A stretch of DNA of 64,000 nucleotides, taken from an uncultured bacterium (lineage in GTDB: Bacteria > Verrucomicrobiota > Verrucomicrobiia > CAIQCK01). Every line of letters begins with the position of its first letter. Position 1 is the stretch's first letter. The notes under the pieces were generated by a model, which did not search any database, had not been told where the DNA came from, and worked only from the letters and a program-made list of their open reading frames with translations. The translations under genes and the position numbers were made by a program. Location: the NCBI GenBank assembly GCA_903870275.1, contig CAIQCK010000106.1:1-64000 (forward strand), read 5' to 3'. Shown here one piece after another: positions 1 to 8,370 of the stretch.

Positions 1-40
1 CCTCGGGGGAAGGGAAGCAGGGGTCTGCACACCCTCAACT

Positions 41-142
41 CACTTGTGTTCTTGACCCTCTCAGACGATTGCGGTATCAACCCGCCATGGGTGCTGCACT
101 ATTGGACCGCCACCCGCTGCACTTTTCAACCGCCGTTTACAA
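41..142 (+). repeat. Dispersed ~102-bp repeat, copy 1
   Basis: This stretch matches 24240-24341 in the same orientation over about 102 bp, with roughly three quarters of positions identical and a few 1-bp gaps. Shared blocks include GGTGCTGCAC, TATTGGACC, ACCCGCTGC and CCGCCGTTT. In copy 2 the repeat ends just before the ribosome-binding site of a glycosidase gene. Here it covers the 3' end of the histidine kinase on the opposite strand, and its bases encode the last six residues and the stop codon of that protein. It could be a mobile non-coding element or the duplicated 5' region of a gene. Confidence 0.6.
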
Positions 143-1568
143 TAGTCCCCTGTTTGTCCGAAAACGCGCTCAACCGGCCTCCCAAATGCTTCAGCCGTTC
201 TCGCATCCCGGCGATGCCAAGCCCCAGCCGGTTCATGGGCGGCGGTGTGTCTTCATTCACCACAAACGGAAGACCGCGGCCCTGATCCCGCACTTCCAAC
301 ACGATGTTCTCGGCATCTTGCAACAGCCGAATGGTGGCCGTGCGGCTGCCGGAGTGTCTCTGGATGTTGCTCAGACTTTCCTGCACGACTCGGAACAATG
401 TCAATTCCGTCTCATGGGGCAATCGGCCCACATCGGGCGACAGGTCCAAGGTAACTTGGATATTGCTGCGTTTGCCAAAACCCTCCACGTGGTTTTTCAA
501 GGCGATGGTCAAACCCAGTTCGTCCAGCAACGGAGGGTGCAACAAATACGAAGTGGCGCGAATCCGCGTTGCACAATGCTCGGCCAGCTCGCGGCATTCC
601 GCGCAACGCTGCCGCATCGGCCCGTCGTTCCCCGTCAACGATTCCTCGATGATGCCCAGGCTGGTCATCATGGCGGCCAGTTCCTGCGCGGTGGAGTCGT
701 GCAGGTCGCGGGCAATCCGTCGCCGCTCTTCGTCCTGCGCTTTCAGCAATCGCAACGACAGTTCGCGCACCTGTTGCTCGGCCTGTTTGCGGGAGGCGAT
801 GTCCCGGGCGATCCATTGCACCGACGGCTCGTCATGACCACCGACAACGGCGGCAGTCACCTCGACATCCAAGGCTGTGCCGTCGAGCCGCAGAAACTTC
901 TCCTCCAGTGGCGGGAGCTGGAGGCCGTTTTTCAATCGGGCCATGTGTTGCGCGAACGCCTCGCGACTGTCCGGGTGTGCGATCTCCAGCAGGGTCTTGC
1001 CCATCAGTTGCTCCAGTGAGGTGGCGCCAAGCAGGTTCATGGCGGCCGGGTTGGCCAGCACGATCTTGTCGGCTTTCTGCACCAGCAGGGCTTCGGGCAA
1101 ACTCTCAATCAACTGCCGGTAACGGTAGTCACTAAGCCGCCGTTTGCCGGAGCGATCACGCACCGCCGACACCATTTCATTGATCGCCGCCGCCAACCGG
1201 GCGAATTCGGCGATTTGCAGTGCCGACTCGACTCGCAGAGATGTGACTCCATTGGCCGATTGCTGTGCGGCGTCCACCAAGGCGTTCAACGGTTTCAGAA
1301 CGAACCGTTTGCAGCCCCACCAGGCGATGATCAACGCCAGCACGGTTGCCAACCCTGAGCAGAGAAGGCCCGTCTTGCCGCAGGCAACGAGAATCAGGGC
1401 CGGAAGGATGGCAACCAACGCAAGTAGCAGCAACCGCGTGCTCAAGCTGGATGTCGAATGGCGCGTCACGTTTCCCTTGACTGAAACCAGATGTGCGCCC
1501 CAAGGATGCACATGATGAACCGGCCACGCAGAATAACTCAACCGCAACTGGCCGGAGTCTTGGCGCAT
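126..1568 (-). CDS. Membrane sensor histidine kinase (PAS, HisKA_3, HATPase), C-terminus cut by a repeat
   Basis: Sensor kinase of the NarX/DegS type that would autophosphorylate on histidine and signal to a LuxR-type response regulator. Two hydrophobic segments near the N-terminus (LLLLALVAILPALILV and the following stretch) lead into a HAMP-like linker, then a PAS domain (about residues 155-275) and the dimerisation motif RRRIARDLHD with phospho-acceptor His290. The ATPase domain shows an N box (VVQESLSNIQRH), a G1 box (VRDQGRGL) and a second glycine-rich motif (GLGIAGMRERL). The protein stops at GTIVNGG, where the family normally has one more beta strand, and these residues lie in the repeat at 41-142. 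The start at 1568 is one of several possible. No regulator gene is visible beside it; one may lie beyond the left edge. Confidence 0.8.
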   Translation of the reverse strand: MRQDSGQLRLSYSAWPVHHVHPWGAHLVSVKGNVTRHSTSSLSTRLLLLALVAILPALILVACGKTGLLCSGLATVLALIIAWWGCKRFVLKPLNALVDAAQQSANGVTSLRVESALQIAEFARLAAAINEMVSAVRDRSGKRRLSDYRYRQLIESLPEALLVQKADKIVLANPAAMNLLGATSLEQLMGKTLLEIAHPDSREAFAQHMARLKNGLQLPPLEEKFLRLDGTALDVEVTAAVVGGHDEPSVQWIARDIASRKQAEQQVRELSLRLLKAQDEERRRIARDLHDSTAQELAAMMTSLGIIEESLTGNDGPMRQRCAECRELAEHCATRIRATSYLLHPPLLDELGLTIALKNHVEGFGKRSNIQVTLDLSPDVGRLPHETELTLFRVVQESLSNIQRHSGSRTATIRLLQDAENIVLEVRDQGRGLPFVVNEDTPPPMNRLGLGIAGMRERLKHLGGRLSAFSDKQGTIVNGG

Positions 1569-1677
1569 GTTACAAAGCGCCCGTGGCGAATCAAGCGTAA
1601 ACGACGGACATGGATTTGCGTTTCCAGCCGGGCGGTGAAAACGAACAGAGAGTTGCCAATTGAACGGACGTGCTCTT

Positions 1678-2421
1678 CTACCGCTTCCCGCAGAGCATTT
1701 TGTTTGCCTCGTCGTCGCCAACGAACTGTTCTTTGTTGCCGTCCCAAGTGAGTTTGCGACTCAGGATGTAGGACAGGTTGCCGAGGTTGCAGAGGGTCGC
1801 CACGCGGTGGCCGATCTCGATGTTCATGCACGGCTTCTTGCCCGCACGAATTGCCTGCAACCAGTCCTCCTTGTGGTTCATGTTATAGTCGGCATGTTTG
1901 GTCATGCGATAGACCTCGACGCCGCCGGCAGGGATCTTGAAATTGCGGACCTGCTCGGCAGCGGGGATTCTTGTGCCGTCGCGGCAGACCGCCAGTGTCT
2001 CTTTTTCGCCGTGGAAGACCATGCCGAAGCCGCCCTCGCCGCGCACATCGCCCGGCTGTTCCCAGATCAACTGCCAATCCGGGTTCTGGAACGTGTAGAT
2101 GACCTTCATCAACGGCGGGCAGTTCCAAATGCCTTCGGGACGCGGACTGCCCGTGGCCTCGACCGAAACCGGCGTCTGATGGTCGGCATCGAGGCACCAG
2201 AGGATGATGCTCATTACATGGGCACCGCGGTCGCGGATCACCCCCCCACCGGACTCCATGAGCCAGCGAAAATGGCTTGGATGGTAGGCTCCGGCCACAT
2301 AGGGCCGCAACTTCAGCGGGCCCAGCCAGAAGTCCCAGTCCAATTCCGGCGGTGGCGGTGATTGAGGACCGTTGCCGCCGGTCGGATTGGGTGTGTGCCA
2401 GCAAGTCACCTTGGTGCTAGG
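1678..2421 (-). pseudogene. Gfo/Idh/MocA-family oxidoreductase, C-terminal fragment
   Basis: The frame reads as the C-terminal two thirds of a Gfo/Idh/MocA NAD(P)-dependent oxidoreductase: NPTGGNGPQSPPPPELDWD, WLGP, a GGGVIRDRGAHVMSI segment, then the usual tail with AIRAGKKPCMNIEIGHR and DDEANKML. The complete relative at 43768-45147 shows the equivalent blocks. The N-terminal Rossmann domain with its GxGxxG motif is absent, and no suitable start or upstream continuation is visible. The 3' end looks intact. I call it a 5'-deleted pseudogene. A short product without the cofactor domain would not be catalytic. Confidence 0.75.
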
Positions 2422-2607
2422 AATCGGACAGGACTACAACAAATAGCACAACGATCAAATTCCAGTTTTGACATTAGAGTCATCACCGAACTCTCTCGCT
2501 GTGCTACTTTAATTTGTTAGTTCCGGGTCATTCCGCAAGGGCTTCACAGCGATGTCCGCCCCAATACGCTTGGAGCCGCGTCTGCGGGATGCTTCGCAGC
2601 AGTCATC

Positions 2608-3123
2608 TCACCAGCGATGATGATGCCAGCCGCCGTAGCCGAAATAGACACCCACGGGGGGGCCGTAGTAGTAGCCAGGTGATGGGTTGTAATACGGATC
2701 GTAGTAGTAGTAGGGCGCAGGCGGCGGGGCTTGGTAGTAAGTTGGAGGCGCAACCGGCAAGGCGCGCACGACTTGTTGATCGCTCGGCACGCCCGCATAA
2801 TCAGGCCCACCCGGTTCACGGATCACGGGAGCTGTGGGCCCGCTGGGTTGGGCGGAAGGCGGAGCAGCGGGGTGAGCGGCCAGCATCGCCACAACAACAC
2901 GGTCGCTGACGCCACTGCGCTTGAGCGCCTCGACATCCTGTGCGGTCAAACGGAAGTTCGAGCCGGTGGATTGGACGGTTTGGATGATCACATCGTCACT
3001 GACACCCGCTTTCGACATTTTGACGATGTCGTTGCTTGTCAGGGTGACCGTAGCACAAAGTGCCGTGGCCAACGCCCCAACCACGAGCGTTCCAAAGATC
3101 GCAGAGCATTTTAACATTTTCAT
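2608..3123 (-). CDS. Small exported protein with Tyr/Pro-rich C-terminus
   Basis: The protein has about 171 residues. The chosen start gives a signal peptide (MKMLKCSAIFGTLVVGALATALCA). Residues 30-85 contain two related helical units (SNDIVKMSKAGVSDDVIIQTV and the later QDVEALKRSGVSDRVVVAML), each of which looks like a short repeat ending in GVSD-[DR]-V. The rest is low-complexity and rich in Pro, Tyr and Gly (YYYYDPYYNPSPGYYYG), ending in WHHHRW. This pattern is common in exported proteins of Verrucomicrobiota, but the function is unknown. The upstream ATG codons would hide the signal peptide behind a hydrophilic leader, so they were not used. Confidence 0.7.
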   Translation of the reverse strand: MKMLKCSAIFGTLVVGALATALCATVTLTSNDIVKMSKAGVSDDVIIQTVQSTGSNFRLTAQDVEALKRSGVSDRVVVAMLAAHPAAPPSAQPSGPTAPVIREPGGPDYAGVPSDQQVVRALPVAPPTYYQAPPPAPYYYYDPYYNPSPGYYYGPPVGVYFGYGGWHHHRW

Positions 3124-3284
3124 AACGGTTTGTTTGACCTTCGATAACCAGTGCTGTTGTTCGATTGATGAGCCATTCGGCTCGTTTCTCTGTCTCCGCC
3201 AATCTCGGGTGCCAGAAGGATCGAGCAACGGATGAGCCATTTGCCTTTCATAACATAAGAACATCACCTCAAAACCGTACGACC

Positions 3285-3805
3285 GCTATGGGGCGAAACC
3301 CTACTGGGTCGCTTGGCCTTGCTGCCATTGCACGCGCAGCTTTTGCTTGCCGCGGTGAAGAAAACAGTGGGAGGCCCCTTGTTATCAAGGGGGACGACCA
3401 AACCGCCGAGTCGGCCGATCGCCTGAGGAGTCACCTCCCACAAAAGCCGAAAATCAAAACCGGCACCGTTTGGCAGCGTCACTTCGAACCTCATCTCACT
3501 GGCAGTGTTTCCACCCCGGCCAATGCTGGCTGGTTAATCCCTTTGACGACAACAGAACCTCGTCCCTTCAAACAGAATTGGAAAATAAGCGGACATTGAG
3601 CGGAGATGGGTGAACCGTCAGAAGGCCCCACCCCAGAGGGTTGTTGAGAACTGAATGGCGTAAAGGGATTATTGAGCTGCCACTGCGCTTGCACTCACTC
3701 CGCTATTCCCCTTCCACGCGGTCGAACAATAACATCAATTGGAGTGTGCAACTGGTCATTCATTACGCCAGATCCTCCTCCGAGGGTAGGGTTTCACCCC
3801 ATAGC
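3285..3805. repeat. 521-bp unit bounded by a 20-bp inverted repeat; rest of 3124-3905 shows no gene
   Basis: GCTATGGGGCGAAACCCTAC at 3285-3304 matches the reverse complement of 3786-3805 at 19 of 20 positions. Between the two lie 481 bp with no convincing gene. One minus-strand frame of 76 codons (3264-3494) crosses the left end and resembles nothing I know. The geometry fits a MITE-like non-autonomous element or two inverted scraps of one sequence. I could not identify a target-site duplication by eye. The remaining bases of 3124-3905 hold nothing I can name apart from the ribosome-binding site of the lipoprotein gene at 3906. Confidence 0.45.
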
Positions 3806-3905
3806 GAAGGGCCGGCCCGTGACGTAGCTTTTCATCAACGAAACAGAAAACCACACTCACAAAAGTAAGTGTAAAAGCCGATAGAAAGTAAATGGAGAAA
3901 AAAAG

Positions 3906-4121
3906 ATGAAGAATCGTATGGGTGTAATTTGCGTGGCAATGTCCACCTTGGCGTTGTCATTTCTGCTGGCCGCGTGCGACCGCGAAGTTTCAAAAACCAC
4001 GACCAGCAGCACGAACAGCGAGGGCACTGTCAAATCGACCGAGAAGACCGTCACCCAAGCTCCCGATGGCACCGTGACCAAGTCACAAGAGTCCAAGACC
4101 ACCGTTCCCAGCAAACCATAA
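3906..4121 (+). CDS. Small lipoprotein, Thr/Ser/Lys-rich
   Basis: A 71-residue protein with a lipoprotein signal: Lys-Asn-Arg n-region, hydrophobic core, then the lipobox LLAAC with the lipid-anchored cysteine at about residue 24. The mature part is hydrophilic and built from alternating Thr/Ser/Lys segments (TSSTNSEGTVKSTEKTV and PDGTVTKSQESKTTV), probably an extended beta or disordered tail. A purine-rich GGAGAAAAAA stretch sits just upstream of the ATG. It stands alone between the inverted-repeat unit and mobile-element debris. Function unknown. Confidence 0.7.
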   Translation: MKNRMGVICVAMSTLALSFLLAACDREVSKTTTSSTNSEGTVKSTEKTVTQAPDGTVTKSQESKTTVPSKP

Positions 4122-4404
4122 ACATCGGGCGCAGGGTGTTCAGATACAGGTTCGTCGTCAATTCAGATGGCGTTGTCTGAGGCACGGCCAAGGGGCTCGT
4201 GTTGATTCCGCGTGGATCGGAAGTTTGTGTTTCGATGCAGCAGCCGTTCGAAAATTCCGATCCACGCTTTTCTTATAGGCTGCCTGACCGGAAGCAAACA
4301 CCAGGGAGTGGATTATGACCCGAACACCACTGAATCCGCCCAAAGATCCGCTGCTGAAAAATCTCCTTATTCCGCGTCGAAGCCCTACGCTCGCCGAATT
4401 GATT

Positions 4405-4626
4405 TCACGGCTTCAACTGCACCTCTTGCGAAGTGGCAACCAGACAATCAGGCGCATCGTTCGCCGGTGAATTGATGATCGGGCCGACTGTGTAGAACTC
4501 CATCTGGTCTGGAGGATACGGCTTCAGCAATTTGTTCGATTCGGGGGTGATGATCGTGCAGGAGTCGGTTTTCTCTCCCTCAGTGGATTCCCAAGTGTCT
4601 TGACCGGACTCATCTTTTCGAGCCAC
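4405..4626 (-). pseudogene. SRAP (YedK/HMCES-like) C-terminal fragment with internal deletion
   Basis: The frame shows two pieces typical of the C-terminal half of SOS-response-associated peptidases, which crosslink to abasic sites in single-stranded DNA. One is a strand ending in SCTIITPESN; the other is the tail LLKPYPPDQMEFYTVG followed by INSPANDAP. In the family a segment with the motif HDRMPVIL separates them, and here it is missing, so there is an internal deletion. The N-terminal catalytic Cys2 region is also absent. The remnant sits next to transposase and integrase fragments. The assignment rests on motif recall. Confidence 0.5.
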
Positions 4627-4634
4627 TCGCAGGG

Positions 4635-4976
4635 TTAGTCTGTGCTGCCTGGTCGTTTGTGTTTTTGTCCATCCCCAGCGCAGAGAGGGCGTAGCCCGGC
4701 CGAAGCGGGGGATGGATTTTGTTGTGCGGCAAACCGCACGGGGTTTTGATAGCCAAACCGGCTGTGCGGCCTGCGGTGATTATATTCCTGAAGGAAGTCT
4801 TCGATTACAACACGAGCTTCGGTCAGCACCCAAAGCAGTTCGCGATTCAAGCATTCATCTATCGCGGATGTCGCTCGGACAACTCCAGCCGCCGTTTCCT
4901 TAACTGCTCCTGAGCCGTTGTCGGCAGTCGTCCTTGATACCCATGGGTCGAACGGGACAATCACAGGATGCGACAC
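4635..4976 (-). pseudogene. IS3-type transposase (integrase core) C-terminal remnant
   Basis: About 45 residues of this frame match the C-terminal end of the DDE integrase core of IS3-family OrfB proteins: ECLNRELLWVLTEA, then DFLQEYNHRRPHSRFGYQNP with the conserved Glu of the DDE triad region and the NxxRPHxxLGxxxP motif. The catalytic Asp residues and the whole N-terminal part are missing, and the sequence on both sides of the match is unrelated. No terminal inverted repeats or intact partner ORF are visible, so this is a dead copy. Confidence 0.7.
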
Positions 4977-5242
4977 TTCATCACGGCCAGCGCACCGCCG
5001 AAGGTTCTGATTTCGCTCATGGAGGGATCGGCTTGAGCGGATCGATCGAACTCATCCTTCATGAGGTCACGCAACTTCAGCGTGGCGTTGGCGACCATCG
5101 TCTGGCCGGTGGCTACTCGAACAATCTTGCCATGAACTCGAAAGCGTGCAAATATCTCGTCCGTGGCTTCATATCGGAACAGATACTGGGCAACTTTTGT
5201 CCATCCGGATTTCGTGGTGGAGGAAGACGGTTCTGTTTTCAT
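4961..5242 (-). pseudogene. Tyrosine recombinase N-terminal fragment
   Basis: The frame starting with MKTEPSSS encodes about 93 residues that resemble the N-terminal arm-binding part of phage-type integrases in Verrucomicrobiota: WTKVAQYLFRYEATDEIFARFRV, then a basic strand and TMVANATLKLRDLMKDE. The catalytic domain with the Arg-His-Arg-Tyr residues is gone. The remnant ends where the transposase scrap begins. It starts 145 bp from the 5' side of tRNA-Pro, a usual integration neighbourhood. I saw no direct repeat of the tRNA 3' end elsewhere in the window, so element borders cannot be drawn. Confidence 0.5.
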
Positions 5243-5386
5243 GTTGCCAGGTTCTTTTTTCGATCTGCTGTTTTTGATATGCGGCTCTCTGTTTGGCGCT
5301 AATATGACAAAAAGAGTGATATTTGTTAGATTTGAGAACTTGGTGTCGAACAAAAAACATCGTTTTCCATTGGAAGACACGCCTGT

Positions 5387-5463
5387 CGGGGCGTAGCGCA
5401 GCTTGATAGCGCGCCTGCCTTGGGCGCAGGAGGTCCCGGGTTTAAATCCCGGCGCCCCGACCA
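5387..5463 (+). tRNA. tRNA-Pro (anticodon TGG)
   Basis: A complete cloverleaf can be drawn: acceptor stem CGGGGCG pairing with CGCCCCG, D arm around GCGCAGCTTGATAGCGC, anticodon stem CCTGC/GCAGG with loop CTTGGGC giving anticodon TGG, and T arm CCGGGTTTAAATCCCGG. The 3' CCA is encoded at 5461-5463. The anticodon reads the proline codon CCA and, by wobble, others. It lies beside an integrase remnant, in keeping with tRNA genes serving as attachment sites. Confidence 0.95.
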
Positions 5464-5517
5464 TTTTACTGATTTGCAATACCTTGACTCAGTTGGGGAT
5501 CCGGGTGCATCGGGAAA

Positions 5518-5860
5518 TCACTGTTTGTGTTGAACCTTCAACGCCTCGATTCTCTGTTCCAACGGTGGATCGTTAAGCGGCTTGCCGTCAGGCAGATTGG
5601 TCCACATGAAACCAACGTCTTTGAAGTGATGCTTTTCTTCTGCGTCACATTCATACGCGTGATAGGACGGCGTCGGCTTCTGCGTGATGGACGCAACAGA
5701 CGGCTCAACCCGTCCGAACTCAATTCCTGCTCACATCAACCTCGGTAAAATCGGGGACGTGGCAGAAAAGCCCCTTCCGGCCCCGGTGGTATTTTTCATC
5801 CTGCCCCTTCAAGTCCTTTCGAAATCCCAGTCCGAACTGTCTGTGAATTGCCTCAGACAT
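5518..5860 (-). pseudogene. Frameshifted gene for a ~115-residue protein of unknown function
   Basis: From the ATG at 5860 the frame reads MSEAIHRQFGLGFRKDL and continues through KYHRGRKGLFCHVPDFTEV to a stop at 5720. A second frame, open from 5730 and lacking a start, continues sensibly (KPTPSYHAYECDAEEKHHF, then DVGFMWTNLPDGKPLNDPP) and ends at 5518. One single-base shift near 5725 would join them into one protein. The first part is repeated in diverged form at 8371-8474 with amino-acid-level conservation, so it was once translated. Family unknown. A true frameshift and a sequencing error cannot be told apart here. Confidence 0.45.
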
Positions 5861-6239
5861 CAATTGAAAAATGACGGCAGAGTTCGGGTTTGCATTGGCC
5901 AGAGGAATTGCTGCGATGCTGCCGGACTGGGTCCGACTATTTGACGACCGCTCCCACTGGCTGCCTCTTCATTTGCAGTCAGTGCGCAGCCACTCCCTTG
6001 GGAATGTTGGTTTCATTCCACGCCACCGGTCGTCAGATTGGTCGCAAGAATGTCGACAAACGCTGGATTTCAGGGTTTTCAGGTCAAAACGGATCCACAC
6101 GCAAAGAGACCCTGAGCCCAGAATTTAATCTCGCAACTAATAGTCACCGCTGGGTTTTACCACTTGTATCCTGACGGGCGTTTTCTATATGCGTTCCGTC
6201 GAGCGTCAGTAATCAACAAAACTAACAAAGGGAACAGGT
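5861..6239. other. Intergenic, no gene seen
   Basis: No frame in this 379-bp stretch reads as protein. Its right end carries the ribosome-binding region (AAAGGGAACAG) for the exported protein gene at 6240. Confidence 0.5.
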
Positions 6240-6590
6240 ATGAAGAAGTTGTGGACTGTAGCTGGGTTGTCGTTGGTGGCCGTTGTGGCCATGGTTCTGT
6301 CCGCGTCTGCCGCGGACGATACGGGCAAGAAACATTCACCGCATCTCGTTGGCACGATCAGTGCCATCAGCCCCGATTGCATCACCGTCACCACCAAAAA
6401 GGATGGTGATGTCAAGATCGCCATGGACAAGAACACGGTGTTTGGCGACAAGAAAGACCCAAAGACCTGCGCGGACTTCAAGGTTGGCGACAAGGTGTTT
6501 GTTGCCTATTCGGAAGACGGCGACAAGAAGTGCGCCACTCGTGTCGGCACGCCCAAGCCCCACGCGCCGAAGCCGGATGCAAATAAGTAA
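6240..6590 (+). CDS. Small exported protein, OB-like/DUF5666-type
   Basis: A 116-residue protein with a clean signal peptide (MKKLWTVAGLSLVAVVAMVL, cleavage near SASA-A). The mature part opens with HLVGTISAISPDCITVTTK, followed by VKIAMDKNTVFG and VGDKVFVAYSEDGDKKCATRV. This strand pattern is typical of small periplasmic DUF5666-like or OB-fold proteins. It has two cysteines in the mature domain (ADFKV region and KKCATR) that could form a disulfide. The tail is Lys/Pro-rich. A GGGAACAG ribosome site precedes the ATG and a strong terminator follows, so it is a single-gene unit. Function unknown. Confidence 0.75.
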   Translation: MKKLWTVAGLSLVAVVAMVLSASAADDTGKKHSPHLVGTISAISPDCITVTTKKDGDVKIAMDKNTVFGDKKDPKTCADFKVGDKVFVAYSEDGDKKCATRVGTPKPHAPKPDANK

Positions 6591-6622
6591 TCTTCGCCGT
6601 TAAGTAGAGCAGAAACTTATCA

Positions 6623-6657
6623 AAAAGGGAGGCCGGTTCTCGGCCTCCCTTTTTGTT
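6623..6657 (+). terminator. Rho-independent terminator
   Basis: A near-perfect stem AAAGGGAGGCCG / CGGCCTCCCTTT with a 5-base loop (GTTCT) runs straight into a T-rich tract. It lies 33 bp after the stop codon of the exported-protein gene ending at 6590. Confidence 0.9.
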
Positions 6658-6738
6658 TGGCGTCGTTAAGACGGGCCGTGACTTGTTCCCGATGCGCTGA
6701 ACTCGTGTTTCGTTGGCAATTCCCAATTGGTCTCACGC

Positions 6739-8289
6739 ATGACAAACGCTTCACGATCATTTGGGGTTGGTATTAGCCCGGAGGAACCTGTTACGCTGCC
6801 GTTGAAGTCCGACCGGGCCACGCAGATGAGCACAATGACGACAACAATGAACGAATCGCGGCGCGATGCGCGGGGATGTTTCCCCGATGCGACCTTGTGT
6901 GGCCCCAAGCCATCCCATGTGCTCTGCCTCTACCCCTATGTGAAAGAGGTGCCCATTTACGAGTTTTTCCCGCCCATCGGTCTCGAATATGTCGCAACCG
7001 CTGTCAGCGATATGGTTGAGAGCATCAGGATCGTGGATGCTAGGTATGTCAAAGACCCGATGAGCTATTTTGGCCCTTCGGTGGACACGGCTCTGGTGAG
7101 TGTGAACTGGAATTACTCATACGACGAAGTTTGCTCGGTGATCCGGCAGATTCCGTCACATGTGAGGGTCATTGTGGGAGGAAGGCAGGCCACGGATTAC
7201 GTTGAAGACCTGTTCCTCAGATGCCCGAATATATCCATAATCGTGAGGGGGGAAGGCGAAGCCACCATGAGGGACCTTTTCAGCGGGAGGCCCTTGGAAG
7301 AAGTGAAGGGGATCTCGTATGTAGACGACGGCAAAGTCATTCATAATGAGGCCAGGCCCCTGCTTTCTGTAAATGATGCGATAAGTCCGGACAGAGCACT
7401 CAGGACAACGACATACCGTGCCACCATCAGGGGGATTGACTTGGGGGTGAGCTTCGACGCCGTGATGAGTTCCCGGGGGTGCCCTTACAAGTGCAAGTTT
7501 TGCACCTTCAAGCTCAACCCTCTGGGGCAGCTGCGGAAGTGGGAGGCGAGAAGTCCCGAATCCACGGTGGAAGAAATTGAAGCCCTCGATGCGGAGTTTG
7601 TGGCGTTTGTAGACGACAATTTTGCCGCCGACATGAACAGGGTTGAGAGCATCTGCGATCTCATTATCTCCAGAGGGATAAAGAAGATGTTCCTGTGCAA
7701 CGTAAGGATTGATATCGCAAGACAACCTGCACTGTTGAAGAAGATGAGGAAGGCGGGTTTCAAAGTCCTGATGGTAGGGCTGGAGTCGGCCCAGGACAAG
7801 TCGCTGGTGGCAATGCAAAAAGGCTTTAAGACCGATGGCGTCAGAGATGCGTTCAAGGTGCTGGCACGATCCGGCATGCTGATCAACGGGTATTTTATTA
7901 TAGGGATCATCGGTGAGGACGAAGACGAGATGCTCATGATGTCGCAGTATGCCAGTGAGATAGGCCTGGACTTTATTTCACTGAACAGGCTCCGGTGGGA
8001 GAAATTCTCGCCGTTGGAGGACATTGTTAAAGAGAACGCCGGATATTACATAGGCCAGGACAACGGGATATACTCCGAAAGATATGGCCGAAAGGAACTG
8101 ACAGCGATCCTCAAGAGGATTCATCGGAAGTTTTACACCCCCGGCCATGTCATGCAGATCTTGGCAAAGGCACTGAAGCTGGGTGTCTTCACTCCCCAGC
8201 GGCTGTTAACATTGTTATGCTATGTGCCATACATTCTAATTAAGACGCATGCAAGCAAACGAAGACTGAAGAAGATGATGAAGCGGTAA
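6739..8289 (+). CDS. Radical SAM enzyme with N-terminal cobalamin-binding-type domain
   Basis: Class B-like architecture of the BchE/HpnJ type. The N-terminal Rossmann-type region (about residues 60-200) contains IGLEYVATAV and VRVIVGGRQATDYVEDL. The radical SAM core carries CPYKCKFC, with Cys248, Cys252 and Cys255 for the 4Fe-4S cluster. Further core motifs are EFVAFVDDNFAAD, LMVGLESAQD and NGYFIIGIIGEDEDE. The C-terminal 100 residues are helical and basic. The canonical cobalamin-binding DxHxxG motif was not seen, so B12 use is uncertain. The gene favours AGG/AGA arginine, ATA isoleucine and A/T-ending codons, unlike its neighbours, which suggests recent transfer. The start is uncertain: ATG codons at 6739 and around 6826-6847 are all possible. 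The substrate cannot be inferred. Confidence 0.8.
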   Translation: MTNASRSFGVGISPEEPVTLPLKSDRATQMSTMTTTMNESRRDARGCFPDATLCGPKPSHVLCLYPYVKEVPIYEFFPPIGLEYVATAVSDMVESIRIVDARYVKDPMSYFGPSVDTALVSVNWNYSYDEVCSVIRQIPSHVRVIVGGRQATDYVEDLFLRCPNISIIVRGEGEATMRDLFSGRPLEEVKGISYVDDGKVIHNEARPLLSVNDAISPDRALRTTTYRATIRGIDLGVSFDAVMSSRGCPYKCKFCTFKLNPLGQLRKWEARSPESTVEEIEALDAEFVAFVDDNFAADMNRVESICDLIISRGIKKMFLCNVRIDIARQPALLKKMRKAGFKVLMVGLESAQDKSLVAMQKGFKTDGVRDAFKVLARSGMLINGYFIIGIIGEDEDEMLMMSQYASEIGLDFISLNRLRWEKFSPLEDIVKENAGYYIGQDNGIYSERYGRKELTAILKRIHRKFYTPGHVMQILAKALKLGVFTPQRLLTLLCYVPYILIKTHASKRRLKKMMKR

Positions 8290-8370
8290 TGCCGTATAAC
8301 TATTGTCGAACTCGATTCACAATCGTCCCACAGGAAACACGCGAACAGCATTAAAACTGATGCCAAGAGT

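Noticed and set aside
126..1019. Long plus-strand frames opposite the histidine kinase
   Set aside because: They are mirror frames of a GC-rich gene. The minus-strand frame shows clear kinase motifs.
1561..1580. TGTAACA on the minus strand near the histidine kinase start
   Set aside because: There is no second block at 16 bp and no GAAGGTGTATG, so it is a chance match and not another copy of the repeat.
3264..3494. Minus-strand frame of 76 codons across the left inverted end
   Set aside because: No recognisable family, no signal peptide and an end in the inverted repeat; not supported as a gene.
3533..3672. Short inverted match around AATCCCTTT inside the 521-bp unit
   Set aside because: Only about 10 bp with mismatches, within chance.
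5387..5463. Minus-strand protein frame across the tRNA gene
   Set aside because: It is the antisense of tRNA-Pro. The integrase fragment starts later, at 5242.
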